52,462 nt of DNA from Planctomycetota bacterium. GTDB lineage: Bacteria > Planctomycetota > UBA8108 > UBA1146. Under the pieces are notes generated by a model. It ran no database searches. It was not told where the DNA came from and was given only the letters and a program-made list of their open reading frames with translations. A program made the translations under genes and the position numbers. Within the stretch, counting starts at the first letter, position 1; each line of letters starts with the position of its first letter. Location: positions 1-52,462 of the forward strand of contig JAPKAM010000008.1 of assembly GCA_028825265.1 (NCBI GenBank), written 5' to 3'. Below are positions 7,294 to 16,375 of this stretch, piece after piece.

Positions 7294-8472
7294 ATGGCGA
7301 TGATTTCAGTGCAATGTGGACTGGATCGATTGCGGGATGAGAACTTCGAATCACTTCGGGGTCGCCGGATCGGGGTCTGTTGCAATCGGTCGGCTATCGA
7401 TGGTCACGGAACCCGCCTAGAGGAGTGGCTTGTCGCTGCGGGCATCGAGGTGGTGCGCTGGTTTGAACCGGAGCACGGGATCGCGGCGACTGCCCAGGAT
7501 ATGGAGACGGTGGTCTCGAATCGACCTGAGGTGATCAGTCTCTACGGCGCTGACGAGGCTTCGCTAAGACCCGCTTCGAGTACCTTGGAGGATCTCGATC
7601 TGCTGCTTTTTGACATCCAGGACATCGGGAGTCGCTATTACACCTTCGGCGCGACGTTGAGATACATCCTGGAGGTGGCAGCGCTCACCGGCACCCGGGT
7701 GATGGTGCTCGATCGCCCCAATCCGATCGGCGGCATCGCCGTCGAGGGGGGCACGGTACATCAGGGATTCGAGAGTTTTGTCGGAGCTTCTCCGATCAGC
7801 ATCCGTCATGGACTGACGATGGGGGAGTTGGCATTACTGTTGGTCGGCCCTTTGGGAATCGATGCCGACCTTCAAGTGATTCCCTGCCAGGGTTGGTCGC
7901 GCGAGATGTTGCAGCCCGATGGCCCACTTCCCTGGGTGGCCCCTTCACCAAACATGCCGACAGCTGAGACCGCCCTCATCTACCCAGGAATCTGCCTGGT
8001 CGAGGGTACCGTTCTGTCGGAGGGGCGTGGTACCGATGCTCCTTTTCATCGGGTCGGAGCTCCGTGGATCGATGCCGATCGTCTCGCTGAAACCATGAAA
8101 CTACGCTCGAAGCAGATGGGATTGCTCGGCGTGAGCTTCTCACCAGTACATTTCGTTCCTGAGTTTCAGAAGTTTGCCCGCCAACAATGTCACGGGATCG
8201 AGATCAAGGTCATCGATGCCTCGGCAGTCGATGCACTGCTGCTAGGAGTGATCACGCTGGAACAGGCACGCGCTCAAGATCCAGAACTGTTTCGCTGGCG
8301 AACGGATCGATACGAGTTCATCGAGGATCCGCTCGCCATCGACTTGCTGTGGGGTGGTGATGATCTTCGGCTGGGACTGGAGCAGGGCATCTCGCCGCGC
8401 GATCTCATCTGGGCGCGAGAAGAGGAGCGTTGCCAATTTCTGGCCTTGCGTCAGGAGATCCTGCTCTACTGA
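7294..8472 (+). CDS. DUF1343/NamZ-family exo-beta-N-acetylmuramidase-like protein
   Basis: 392 residues without a signal peptide. It shows the family signatures 'FEPEHGI', 'DIQDIGSRYYTFGATL', 'VLDRPNPIGG', 'SPNMPT' and 'LSEGRGTDAPF'. Characterised members (NamZ, GH171) remove N-acetylmuramic acid from the non-reducing end of muropeptides, so a cell-wall recycling or scavenging role is plausible. Many planctomycete genomes carry several copies, so substrate assignment is open. Probably co-transcribed with the RuBisCO-like gene. It ends 11 bp from the convergent dnaE2 stop. Confidence 0.88.
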   Translation: MAMISVQCGLDRLRDENFESLRGRRIGVCCNRSAIDGHGTRLEEWLVAAGIEVVRWFEPEHGIAATAQDMETVVSNRPEVISLYGADEASLRPASSTLEDLDLLLFDIQDIGSRYYTFGATLRYILEVAALTGTRVMVLDRPNPIGGIAVEGGTVHQGFESFVGASPISIRHGLTMGELALLLVGPLGIDADLQVIPCQGWSREMLQPDGPLPWVAPSPNMPTAETALIYPGICLVEGTVLSEGRGTDAPFHRVGAPWIDADRLAETMKLRSKQMGLLGVSFSPVHFVPEFQKFARQQCHGIEIKVIDASAVDALLLGVITLEQARAQDPELFRWRTDRYEFIEDPLAIDLLWGGDDLRLGLEQGISPRDLIWAREEERCQFLALRQEILLY

Positions 8473-8483
8473 GGGGGCTCGTG

Positions 8484-11400
8484 TCAGGATGTCGGTTGTT
8501 GTGCCACGAGTTGCGTGACCCGGTGGGCGATCACCGAGACGGCTCCCAGTCGTTCTTCGACCTGTCCTTCGACCAGCAGGGGACCCCTTCCATCGAGTAG
8601 GACTCGACGTACCGAGGGCCAGATCGAACTGAAGCAACTGACCTCACAGGTGCCGTGTTCATCTTCGAGGGTGATGAAACCCATCGCACCGCGGGCACTG
8701 GGGTGATGTCGAGAGGCGATGCGGATGCCGCTGATCCGGACCTTGTCGCCTGCTTTTCTTGGCACGTCGATCAACGAGATGCAGCCGAGACGCTGCCGGA
8801 TGTCACGGTGGAACTGCATCGGATGAGCCGTGATCCCTGCTCCCAGCAATCGGATCTCGTGTTCGAGCAATTTCTGTGGCGACAGTTCAACGAGGGGGGG
8901 GCCCTCGTCGACGATGCCTGCCAGGTCTCCGGTGGTCGCCTGTCCCCTGGATGCGCCCAGTGAACGGTATCGGGTCCGCATACGCCATAGCAGTCGGGTA
9001 CGGGGGATCTCGAAGTGGTCGAGTGCGCCGACCAGGATCCACTCCTCCAGTTCCGACATTCCGATCCGGGTGCGGCGTATCAGATCCTCGGGAGAATCAA
9101 AGGGTCGACTGGCGAAGACCGATTCGATGCTGGTCTGGCGTGATCCGAGGATCATCGTCAACGGCATGCGAATCGATCCATCCGACTCCAGGGTGAAGGT
9201 CTCTGCGGAGCACTCGACGCATGGTAAACGCAGCGCCACTCCCCGTCGCCGCGCCTCGGCGACGAAGGCGGCGAAGGGATACATGCCGGCGTGATGTCGA
9301 AACAGCGCGCACAGGAACTCGGCCGGGTGGTGGGCCTTGAGCCAGGCACTGCGCCAGGCGAGTAACCCGTAGGAGGCCGCGTGCGCCTTGTTGAAGGAGT
9401 AACTGCCGAAGCGCTGCAACTGTTGCCACAGTTGACGGGCTTCCCCGGCGCCGAAGCCGTGGCCGATGGCGTCGGCGATGAACTGGTCTTCCAGTCGTTG
9501 TATTTCTGCGTGGGAATCGCTGCGTACCGCACGAGCCAGGGCTCTTCGCAGCAGGTCCCCGGCGGCGAGGCTCTGGCCGGTGACGAGGGCGACCAACTCC
9601 ATTAAGTTTTCCTCGTAAAGGAGCAGCCCGCGCTGCTGCCCGAGTAACGAGGCGAGGGCCGGATGCGGCGGATCAGGGGCTTCCAGCCCCCTTGCCCGGC
9701 GGCAGAAAGCGTCCTTCAATCCGCCGGCAGAGGGTCCAGGGCGGATGAGGGCGACCGCTTGGATCGTCTCCTGTGCATTGCCCGCCTTCATCTGGATCAG
9801 CAGTGATCGCATCGCCGGACTCTCCAGTTGGAAGCAGCCGAGGGTGTCGCCACTTTGCAACAGTCGTGCGGTTCGTTCGCATCGTTCCGGGATGGCCGCG
9901 ATGTCGAGACGCTTGCCACTGCGCTGCTCGATCAGGTCGCGAACCGTTCCGATCTCCGAGACACAGCGGTTGCCGAGCAGGTCGATTTTGATCAACCCAG
10001 TCTCCTCGATGGAGTACATGTCGAGTTGGGTGATGATGATTCCCCGTGCTGCTCTCTCGACCGATGCGATCTGCTGGATGGGACGATCGGCGATGCAGAT
10101 GCCACCTGGGTGTACCGATCGATGGTGTGGTCGACCCAGTAACCACTGAGCATCTTCGAGCAGTTCCCGGCGAGCCGTTGCAGGAATTCCGATGGCTGCA
10201 ACGACGGGATCGTTACGGAGAAATTGCGGGATCGAATCAGGGGCACTGGATCCACCGAGGCGATGGGGCAATCGACGAGAGATGCGATCGACATCGGCGG
10301 GGGAGAGACCGTGAGCCCGGGCCGCTTCTCGCACGGCAGAGCGAGGCTGTAGCGTGGTCCGGGTACAGATCATCGCCGTTCGGTCCTTACCGTAGCGCTG
10401 GTAGACGTGATCGATGATGCGATCTCTCCCCTGCCAGCACAGGTCGATATCGATGTCGGGAAGGTCCTTACGATCCGGGTGCAAGAATCGTTCGAAGCGA
10501 AGACCGTGGGCGAGGGGGTCGACCTGGGTGATTCCGAGGGCATAGGAGACGATGGAAGCGGCTCCGGAACCGCGGCCTGCACATTCGATTCCGAGCCGAT
10601 GTGCCTCCGAAACGATGTCGCCGACTACCAGGAAGTAGGGGACGAATCCCATCGAGTCGATGACTTGCAGTTCGGTGGCGAGGCGTTCGAGGGCGGCGCG
10701 GGTGATGCTGCCGTAGCGGCTCACTAGGCCTCGATGGCACTGTTCGTACAGGAGCCCGAAAGGGGTCTGCCCGGGCGCGATCGGAAAGGGCGGGAAGATG
10801 GTTGGAGTCGCAGAGTGATCGAAGTTCGATGCCTCCTTCTCGATGCGGGAGGCGGATTCGAGAGCGGCGGGTAGATCGCGGTACAGTTGTTGCCACCGGG
10901 CTGGAGTGGGAATCGGGGCGAGCAGGGGAGAGATTTCCGGATCACGCTGATCGATTCGATCTCGAGCGACCCGTTCGATGGTCGAGACTCGGCGTACCGC
11001 TTCGAGCAAATCATGTCTCGGTTGCGTCACCGGTTGTAGCAACCCGATCCGTGATGAGGCGATGACCGCGAGTCCCAGTTGATCTGCGGCATCGAGGGCC
11101 CGATGTTCTCGTGCGATGGGATCGCGCAGGCGGTCGATCTCGAGCAGTACTCGATGCCGTGCCGACGGACCGAGTTGTTCGACCAATTGCCGTGCCAGCG
11201 ACAGGTCGCGTACCAGGATCAGCAGGGAAGGGGCATTGCAAACCTCATCGACCAGGTCAAAGGGAATCGAAGTTGAAGTTGGATTTGGATCGGTTGCGAT
11301 CGGTTCGGACAGACGTCGACCGCTGACCAGTGAGTGCAACTGCTTGCGGCTTGCCGGGTCCCTGGCGATGGCGACCACCGATCGACCGCAATTTCCATCG

Positions 11401-11609
11401 ACCTCGGCGGCGGCCAGCAACTTGAGATCGACCGATCGAGCCGCTCGGGTGGCTTCGACGATGGTACCGAGATCGACCTGTTCTGCGACCACAGCACTGC
11501 GCCAGCCGAGCCGGGCGGTTTCCTCGATGAGGGTGGAGATCGGCTCCATCCCTCTGAGCAGGGAGCCCCAGGAGCGCAGTGAGAGAAGCAATGGAGAGTC
11601 AGCAGGCAC
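8484..11609 (-). CDS. dnaE2: Error-prone DNA polymerase III alpha subunit, DnaE2
   Basis: 1041-residue C-family polymerase used in SOS-induced translesion synthesis. I chose the GTG at 11609 (GAGG six nt before) because it lies just downstream of the SOS promoter; the ORF-track start at 11921 would run through that promoter and an upstream terminator. Order: degenerate PHP domain (the usual LHxHS-like metal site reads 'LSLRSWG'), polymerase core with 'FLVVGDIVSEAHRLGI', 'GRGSGAASIVSYALGITQVDP' and catalytic 'PDIDIDL', a helix-hairpin region, and a C-terminal OB fold ('GDKVRISGIRIASR'). Most cassettes place imuA/imuB before dnaE2; neither is next to it here. Confidence 0.93.
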   Translation of the reverse strand: MPADSPLLLSLRSWGSLLRGMEPISTLIEETARLGWRSAVVAEQVDLGTIVEATRAARSVDLKLLAAAEVDGNCGRSVVAIARDPASRKQLHSLVSGRRLSEPIATDPNPTSTSIPFDLVDEVCNAPSLLILVRDLSLARQLVEQLGPSARHRVLLEIDRLRDPIAREHRALDAADQLGLAVIASSRIGLLQPVTQPRHDLLEAVRRVSTIERVARDRIDQRDPEISPLLAPIPTPARWQQLYRDLPAALESASRIEKEASNFDHSATPTIFPPFPIAPGQTPFGLLYEQCHRGLVSRYGSITRAALERLATELQVIDSMGFVPYFLVVGDIVSEAHRLGIECAGRGSGAASIVSYALGITQVDPLAHGLRFERFLHPDRKDLPDIDIDLCWQGRDRIIDHVYQRYGKDRTAMICTRTTLQPRSAVREAARAHGLSPADVDRISRRLPHRLGGSSAPDSIPQFLRNDPVVAAIGIPATARRELLEDAQWLLGRPHHRSVHPGGICIADRPIQQIASVERAARGIIITQLDMYSIEETGLIKIDLLGNRCVSEIGTVRDLIEQRSGKRLDIAAIPERCERTARLLQSGDTLGCFQLESPAMRSLLIQMKAGNAQETIQAVALIRPGPSAGGLKDAFCRRARGLEAPDPPHPALASLLGQQRGLLLYEENLMELVALVTGQSLAAGDLLRRALARAVRSDSHAEIQRLEDQFIADAIGHGFGAGEARQLWQQLQRFGSYSFNKAHAASYGLLAWRSAWLKAHHPAEFLCALFRHHAGMYPFAAFVAEARRRGVALRLPCVECSAETFTLESDGSIRMPLTMILGSRQTSIESVFASRPFDSPEDLIRRTRIGMSELEEWILVGALDHFEIPRTRLLWRMRTRYRSLGASRGQATTGDLAGIVDEGPPLVELSPQKLLEHEIRLLGAGITAHPMQFHRDIRQRLGCISLIDVPRKAGDKVRISGIRIASRHHPSARGAMGFITLEDEHGTCEVSCFSSIWPSVRRVLLDGRGPLLVEGQVEERLGAVSVIAHRVTQLVAQQPTS

Positions 11610-11644
11610 GGAAAACCTCGGATCGGTGGGGACGGAGCGGTCGC

Positions 11645-11673
11645 AGGATAGCGAACATCTGTTCGCCATCCAA
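11645..11673 (-). promoter_or_regulatory. LexA-type SOS box inside the dnaE2 promoter
   Basis: Minus strand: -35 TTGGAT, 17-bp spacer, -10 TATCCT. The spacer is almost entirely the palindrome GCGAACAGATGTTCGC, of the GAAC-N4-GTTC type used by Gram-positive-style LexA. Bases 11644-11670 are identical to 39733-39759 upstream of dinB. Repressor bound here would cover both promoter elements. Confidence 0.85.
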
Positions 11674-11791
11674 GGGGTGATCACCGAAGAGATTTGGTCG
11701 TCACCGGATGGGCTGAGAAAGCCCTCAAAAGATCGATGCGAGGCAGGAGGGCAGAAGGGCAGAAGGTGGAGGTCGGAAGGGCAACGCAGAC

Positions 11792-11831
11792 AAAAAAAAG
11801 GGGCCGGGGAAGGAGTTTCCTTCCCGGCCCC
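11792..11831 (-). terminator. Intrinsic terminator of the large protease gene
   Basis: GC-rich stem of about 14 bp (GGGGCCGG...CCGGCCCC with one bulge) followed on the minus strand by eight T residues, 30 bp after the stop of the protease gene. Strong rho-independent signal that also insulates dnaE2. Confidence 0.9.
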
Positions 11832-11860
11832 TGGCACTGCGATCACCGCCCGATGAGAGA

Positions 11861-14800
11861 TCAGGGGCAGGCGTCGTAAGTTGTACAGTCGAGCGCATCG
11901 GAGGTCGGATCTGCACCGCACACGGGAGCGGTTGGGGCCGGCATGTTGGGCCCACCCGAGAACAGATTCGACAACTCGTACACCGCATCGGCGATGTTGA
12001 CCAGGCCGTCATCGTTACAGTCTGCTGCATCGTCGCAGTTGATGGCGCCGCCGCTGAAGAGGCCCGCTAGCAGCGAAACGGCATCGGCGATGTTGATCGC
12101 ACCGTCCGAGTTGATGTCGCCGCGCATGAAGCCACCGGTCGAAGGCTGAAGGGTGACGGTACCGTTGGCCAGAGCTGCGGGATTCGCCTGTCCATCGACG
12201 ACGACAATGTTGACCACCGAGGGAGAACCGAGCGAACTACTCCAGCTCAGAGGGGTCGTGGTTCCGGCGCTGTTGCCGATGAGGCCAGACGGCACCGTAT
12301 CGTAAGCGACGCTTCCCACCGAAGTACTGCTGGAAAACAACAGGAAGACAGTGTTGGAGAAGCTGTAGACACAACCCACCGTGAGACCATCGACATAGAA
12401 GTTGATATCGATGAAGTCCGGTCCGCTGTTGCCGTTGAGACCGTCGAGAGCCGCAGCAGCAGTCCAGGTGGTGGCCGTGATCAAACTCGGGTTGTTGGCG
12501 ACGCCTAGGGAGAAGCCCTGGGTCTGGTTGGGGTACCCGGGCGCAGTGGCATCTTCCTCGATCGACAAGGATGCTGAGAAACTGCCATTTCCGGTCGCGG
12601 GCGAGTAACTGGCCAGCACATCGGAAGCAATGAAGGTGAATCCATCGAGCGGCAGCTGGCACGACGGCAAGGAGGAGCAGTCCGGATCGTCGCAGTCGAT
12701 CAGTCCATCGCCATCATCGTCTGTACCATTGGTGCAGTTCTCGGGCGGGGCACCCACACAGGCCGGGTCGAGGTCGCAATCGGTATCTTCGCAATCGATC
12801 AGGCCGTCACCGTCGTCATCCACTCCATTGGTGCAGTTCTCCGGCGTCGGGGCACCCGCGAGGGTGATCTCGAGAATTCCGGTTCCTGAATCTCCCTGGG
12901 CCCAACTGCCGACTCGGATGAAGTAGGTCGTCCCACCCGTCATGCTGACATCGAGGATCGAGGTGAACGAGCCGCAGCCGATGCCATCTCCGTTGCAGGC
13001 GATCTGTGTCAGGGCGCCACAGGTTCCCTGGTAGATCACCACATCGCTGTCGAAGGTGATGGAGTCGCAAGTCGAGATGGTCGCGGTTCCCGAGGTGGGA
13101 GCCGTGAACTGGTACCACGCGTCCGATCCCATGTCGCCGAGAGCGGAAGTGGCACACTGACTATTGTCGTAAGGATCGGCACTGGTGGTCATCGCCGTGG
13201 TGTCGACTGCATTCGATCCGACCACTGCCACCAGCGGATCGGCACACTCGTCACCGGTACCGCCGCTACCGCCACAGGCGGGGTTGGGGGTGCAATCGGG
13301 GTCTGCGCAATCGACCAACCCATCGCCGTCATCGTCGGTTCCGTTGGTACAGTTTTCGGTCACTGGTCCACCGCCCCCGACGCTGATGGTGAGGGTTCCA
13401 GTTCCTGAAGTACCGATCGCCCAACTACCCACTCGAATCATGTAGGTGTTGCCCGCCGTCATGCCCACATCGAGAGAGGATGTGTATGCGGTACAGGCAG
13501 GACCATCTCCGTTGCAGGCGATCTGGTCGAGGGCGCCACAGGTGCCCTGGTAGACGACGAGGTCGCTGTCAAAATCGATGGCGTCACAGGTCGAGATCGT
13601 GGTGATTCCCGTAGTGGTTGCAGTGAATTGATACCAACCATCGGAAGCCATGTCGCCGAGGAAGGAACCGAAACACTGGGCATCGCTGTAGGGCTCGGCA
13701 CTGGTGGTCATCGCGGTGGTGTTGATGGGGTTGGCCCCCTCCACCACAGTCAGTGGGTCAGCGCATTCATCTCCGGCTCCACCGCCGCCGCCGCCACCAC
13801 CGACGGTGATGTTGAGGGTGCCGGTCCCGGAATCACCATTGAGCCAGCTTCCGACGCGGATGTAGTAGCTGTTGCCTGCCGTCATACCGACATCGAGTGT
13901 CGAGGTGAATCCGATGCATGCTGGACTATCGCCGATGCAAGCGATCTGGGTCAGAGCCCCGCAAGATCCCTCATAGACGACGATGTCACTGTCGAAATCG
14001 ATGCTGTCACAGGTCGAGACGGTCGTGGTTCCTGTGGTGTTCGCGGTGAACAGGTACCAGGCGTCCGAGCCCATGTCACCGAGTGATGTTCCGACACATT
14101 GAGCGTCGTTGTAGGGATCCGCGCTGTTGGTCATCGCAGTGGTGTCGACTGGATTGGCCCCTTCCACCGCAGTGAGGGGATCTGCACATTCATCGCCGGA
14201 TCCGCCACCACCACCGCCACAAGCGGGGTTGGCGCTGCAATCGGGGTCGGCGCAATCGATCATTCCGTCGCCGTCATCGTCGGTTCCATTGGTGCAGTTC
14301 TCGGTTACCGGACCGCCTCCGCCGACTGTAATGGTCAAGGTGCCGGTTCCCGATTGGGTGGCATCCCAGCTGCCCATGCGGACTAGGTACTCGACTCCAG
14401 CAGTGACGGGAACCCCGGTGATCAGGGAAGTGAATGCGCCGCAGCTGCTTCCATCGCCGTTGCAGGCGATCTGGTCGAGGGCGCCACAAGCACCGACGTA
14501 CACCGCAAGGTCGGAATCGAAACTGATGGAGTCACAGGTACTCACATCCATCGATCCGCTGGCGGTGGGGGTGAAGGAATACCAGGCATCCTGACTGAAG
14601 ACGCCCAGGAAACTACCGGGGCACTGGGCCTCACTGATCGGGTCTGTTCCGGTGGTCATCGTCGTGTTGTCGACCGCATTGGCCCCTTCGATCAGGGCGA
14701 TGGCGGTACTGCACTCATCACCGGCACCTGCGGGAAGGCAGGCGGGACTCGTGAAGCAGTCTGGATCGATGCAGTCGATCAGCCCATCGCCGTCATCGTC

Positions 14801-16153
14801 GGTTCCGTTGGAGCAGAGTTCGACGTTGCCACCACCACCCGCGGGAAGAGTATCGATGGTCAACTGGCCGGTGCCGGCGGAATCGAGCCAGGCTCCAAGG
14901 CCCAGACCCCAGGAACGAGAGAATCGTCCGTAATCGTCGGAGAAGTTGTTGCCGCACGCCGCAGCGCCACAGCACAGTTGACCGATGACGCGGTGATCCT
15001 GATCAAAAAGAGGTGAACCGGACGATCCCGGTTCGGTGGTTCCCAGGTCCCAGTCATTGACCGTGACGTAGTTGGTCGAGAGGGTCGGCGCCTGGTTCTC
15101 AAAGGAGATTCGCTTTTCCTCGACGTTGGGGTGATGAATGCCGGCTGCACTGGTCGGCTGCGAAGTCGATGCGTTCCATCCGCAGAAGGAGACGCCATAG
15201 GCGGGATTGGGAGGGCTGGTCAACTCGACCAGCGTGTAGTCGGAGGTGCTGGAACCAGAACGGTAGATGGCACCGCTGCTGAACTGGTTCAAGGTGCCAT
15301 TTCCGGGCCCACCACTGGCGCCGGATCCTGGCGCTCGACAGGTCGAGTTCTCGTAGTTCCAGTACACCACCAGTGAGCCAGCGTTGCCGCCGGTGACACC
15401 GCAGTGATCGGCAGTCATGAAGAAGGGAGTGCCATCCTGGGCGGTGTTATTGACCATGAATCCGGTGCAGAAGAGCGATCCCCCGGTGGAGATGACCCCG
15501 ACGCAATCGATCTCGTTTTCCCAGCCGGCCGATTGCGGGCAAACCACGTCGACATTGCAGGAACCAGACATCGACGGGCCGGTGTTGGTGGAAGAAGGCA
15601 CACCAAAGAACTCATGAAATCCACGGTATCCAGGATTGATGGAAGCCAGTTCCACCTCCTGGTCGATCAACCAGCGATCTTCGAGTGCGCAGGTGATTTC
15701 GATGACCACATCATTCCCTGCGATGGCGGGAGTCCAGAGTACGCCGGAGTCCTGGATGTCATCGACGGTGAAGGGGCGGGCCCGGTGGGTCCGATCGATG
15801 TTGTAGAGATTCATCTGACCCTCGACCGGCACCAGCCAGCGGCTGAATCCGAAGTTCATGCTGATGGCATTCTTGCAACGAGCTCGAAGACGCCACACTG
15901 CAGTCTGGTCATCCAGTTTGCTCCATTGTCCGTGGGTCGATGGACGGATGTCGACCGGCTGAGGTACGGCATAGCGAGGAGCCATCCCGGCTCGGTCGCG
16001 ATCGATGTCCTCCAGGTTCAGCGCCTCGAGTTCTAGGGCCGGAACCTCGACCACTGGCACATCCTTTAAGGAGATGTCAGCGCTGGCCAAGGTGGGGCCG
16101 AAGCCGACAAGGGAGAGAAGCGTAATGAACGCTGCAAGAGATCGAACTAGCAT
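11861..16153 (-). CDS. Secreted trypsin-like serine protease with four tandem domains and dockerin-like C-terminus
   Basis: About 1430 residues. Start set at the second ATG of 'ATGATG', six nt after AGGAGG; the ORF-track start puts that SD inside the gene. Signal peptide ends near 'TLASA'. The catalytic domain resembles lysyl-endopeptidase-type proteases: His in 'TADHCG', Asp in 'SDYTLVEL', Ser in 'EPGSSGSPLFD', with many cysteines. Then come four repeats, each beginning 'DEC' and containing 'STCDSIxFDSD' and 'GSW...SGTGTL' (jelly-roll-like pre-peptidase look), joined by Ca-binding-like 'NGTDDDGDGLIDC' linkers. A separate beta domain follows, then two dockerin-like repeats ('DINSDGAINIADAV', 'DCNDDGLVNIADAV'). 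Probably an exported or surface-displayed protease. It follows the DUF1080 gene on the same strand with about 220 bp between. Confidence 0.88.
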   Translation of the reverse strand: MLVRSLAAFITLLSLVGFGPTLASADISLKDVPVVEVPALELEALNLEDIDRDRAGMAPRYAVPQPVDIRPSTHGQWSKLDDQTAVWRLRARCKNAISMNFGFSRWLVPVEGQMNLYNIDRTHRARPFTVDDIQDSGVLWTPAIAGNDVVIEITCALEDRWLIDQEVELASINPGYRGFHEFFGVPSSTNTGPSMSGSCNVDVVCPQSAGWENEIDCVGVISTGGSLFCTGFMVNNTAQDGTPFFMTADHCGVTGGNAGSLVVYWNYENSTCRAPGSGASGGPGNGTLNQFSSGAIYRSGSSTSDYTLVELTSPPNPAYGVSFCGWNASTSQPTSAAGIHHPNVEEKRISFENQAPTLSTNYVTVNDWDLGTTEPGSSGSPLFDQDHRVIGQLCCGAAACGNNFSDDYGRFSRSWGLGLGAWLDSAGTGQLTIDTLPAGGGGNVELCSNGTDDDGDGLIDCIDPDCFTSPACLPAGAGDECSTAIALIEGANAVDNTTMTTGTDPISEAQCPGSFLGVFSQDAWYSFTPTASGSMDVSTCDSISFDSDLAVYVGACGALDQIACNGDGSSCGAFTSLITGVPVTAGVEYLVRMGSWDATQSGTGTLTITVGGGGPVTENCTNGTDDDGDGMIDCADPDCSANPACGGGGGGSGDECADPLTAVEGANPVDTTAMTNSADPYNDAQCVGTSLGDMGSDAWYLFTANTTGTTTVSTCDSIDFDSDIVVYEGSCGALTQIACIGDSPACIGFTSTLDVGMTAGNSYYIRVGSWLNGDSGTGTLNITVGGGGGGGGAGDECADPLTVVEGANPINTTAMTTSAEPYSDAQCFGSFLGDMASDGWYQFTATTTGITTISTCDAIDFDSDLVVYQGTCGALDQIACNGDGPACTAYTSSLDVGMTAGNTYMIRVGSWAIGTSGTGTLTISVGGGGPVTENCTNGTDDDGDGLVDCADPDCTPNPACGGSGGTGDECADPLVAVVGSNAVDTTAMTTSADPYDNSQCATSALGDMGSDAWYQFTAPTSGTATISTCDSITFDSDVVIYQGTCGALTQIACNGDGIGCGSFTSILDVSMTGGTTYFIRVGSWAQGDSGTGILEITLAGAPTPENCTNGVDDDGDGLIDCEDTDCDLDPACVGAPPENCTNGTDDDGDGLIDCDDPDCSSLPSCQLPLDGFTFIASDVLASYSPATGNGSFSASLSIEEDATAPGYPNQTQGFSLGVANNPSLITATTWTAAAALDGLNGNSGPDFIDINFYVDGLTVGCVYSFSNTVFLLFSSSTSVGSVAYDTVPSGLIGNSAGTTTPLSWSSSLGSPSVVNIVVVDGQANPAALANGTVTLQPSTGGFMRGDINSDGAINIADAVSLLAGLFSGGAINCDDAADCNDDGLVNIADAVYELSNLFSGGPNMPAPTAPVCGADPTSDALDCTTYDACP
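12655..14719 (-). repeat. Four tandem coding repeats within the protease gene
   Basis: Units begin at 14719, 14194, 13771 and 13252 (minus strand), roughly 420-600 bp each. Three carry a DDDGDG Cys-rich linker at the end; unit two ends in a poly-Gly run instead, and the last has two linkers. High similarity indicates duplication and makes this stretch prone to recombination or misassembly. Confidence 0.85.
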
Positions 16154-16375
16154 CATGATCCTCCTGAAGGACATGTATTTGGATCGAATCGGTCGATAGT
16201 CATCGCAACCCGACCCGATCCCCTGCCGGGTACCCAGCGGGTATCGGAAGGAAAAAGTTGGACAGAAATTACACCTGAGTCACCCCGAATCGTGATTCCG
16301 GTTTCGAACGATGATCGAACGATGTTTGAACATCGAGCGGCACATCACTGGATTCATCGGATTTCAAAGCCGTCT
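16154..16375. other. Intergenic spacer with palindrome CGATGTT-TG-AACATCG
   Basis: A spacer of about 220 bp between two minus-strand genes. It contains a 16-bp inverted repeat at 16320-16335, with GAACGATG-type half sites just beside it (16306-16323). It may be an operator for the protease gene; no regulator is encoded nearby. Confidence 0.4.

Noticed and set aside
11610-11921. N-terminal extension of DnaE2 in the ORF track
   Set aside because: It would be translated through the protease terminator and the SOS promoter; a GTG with good SD at 11609 fits the domain start.
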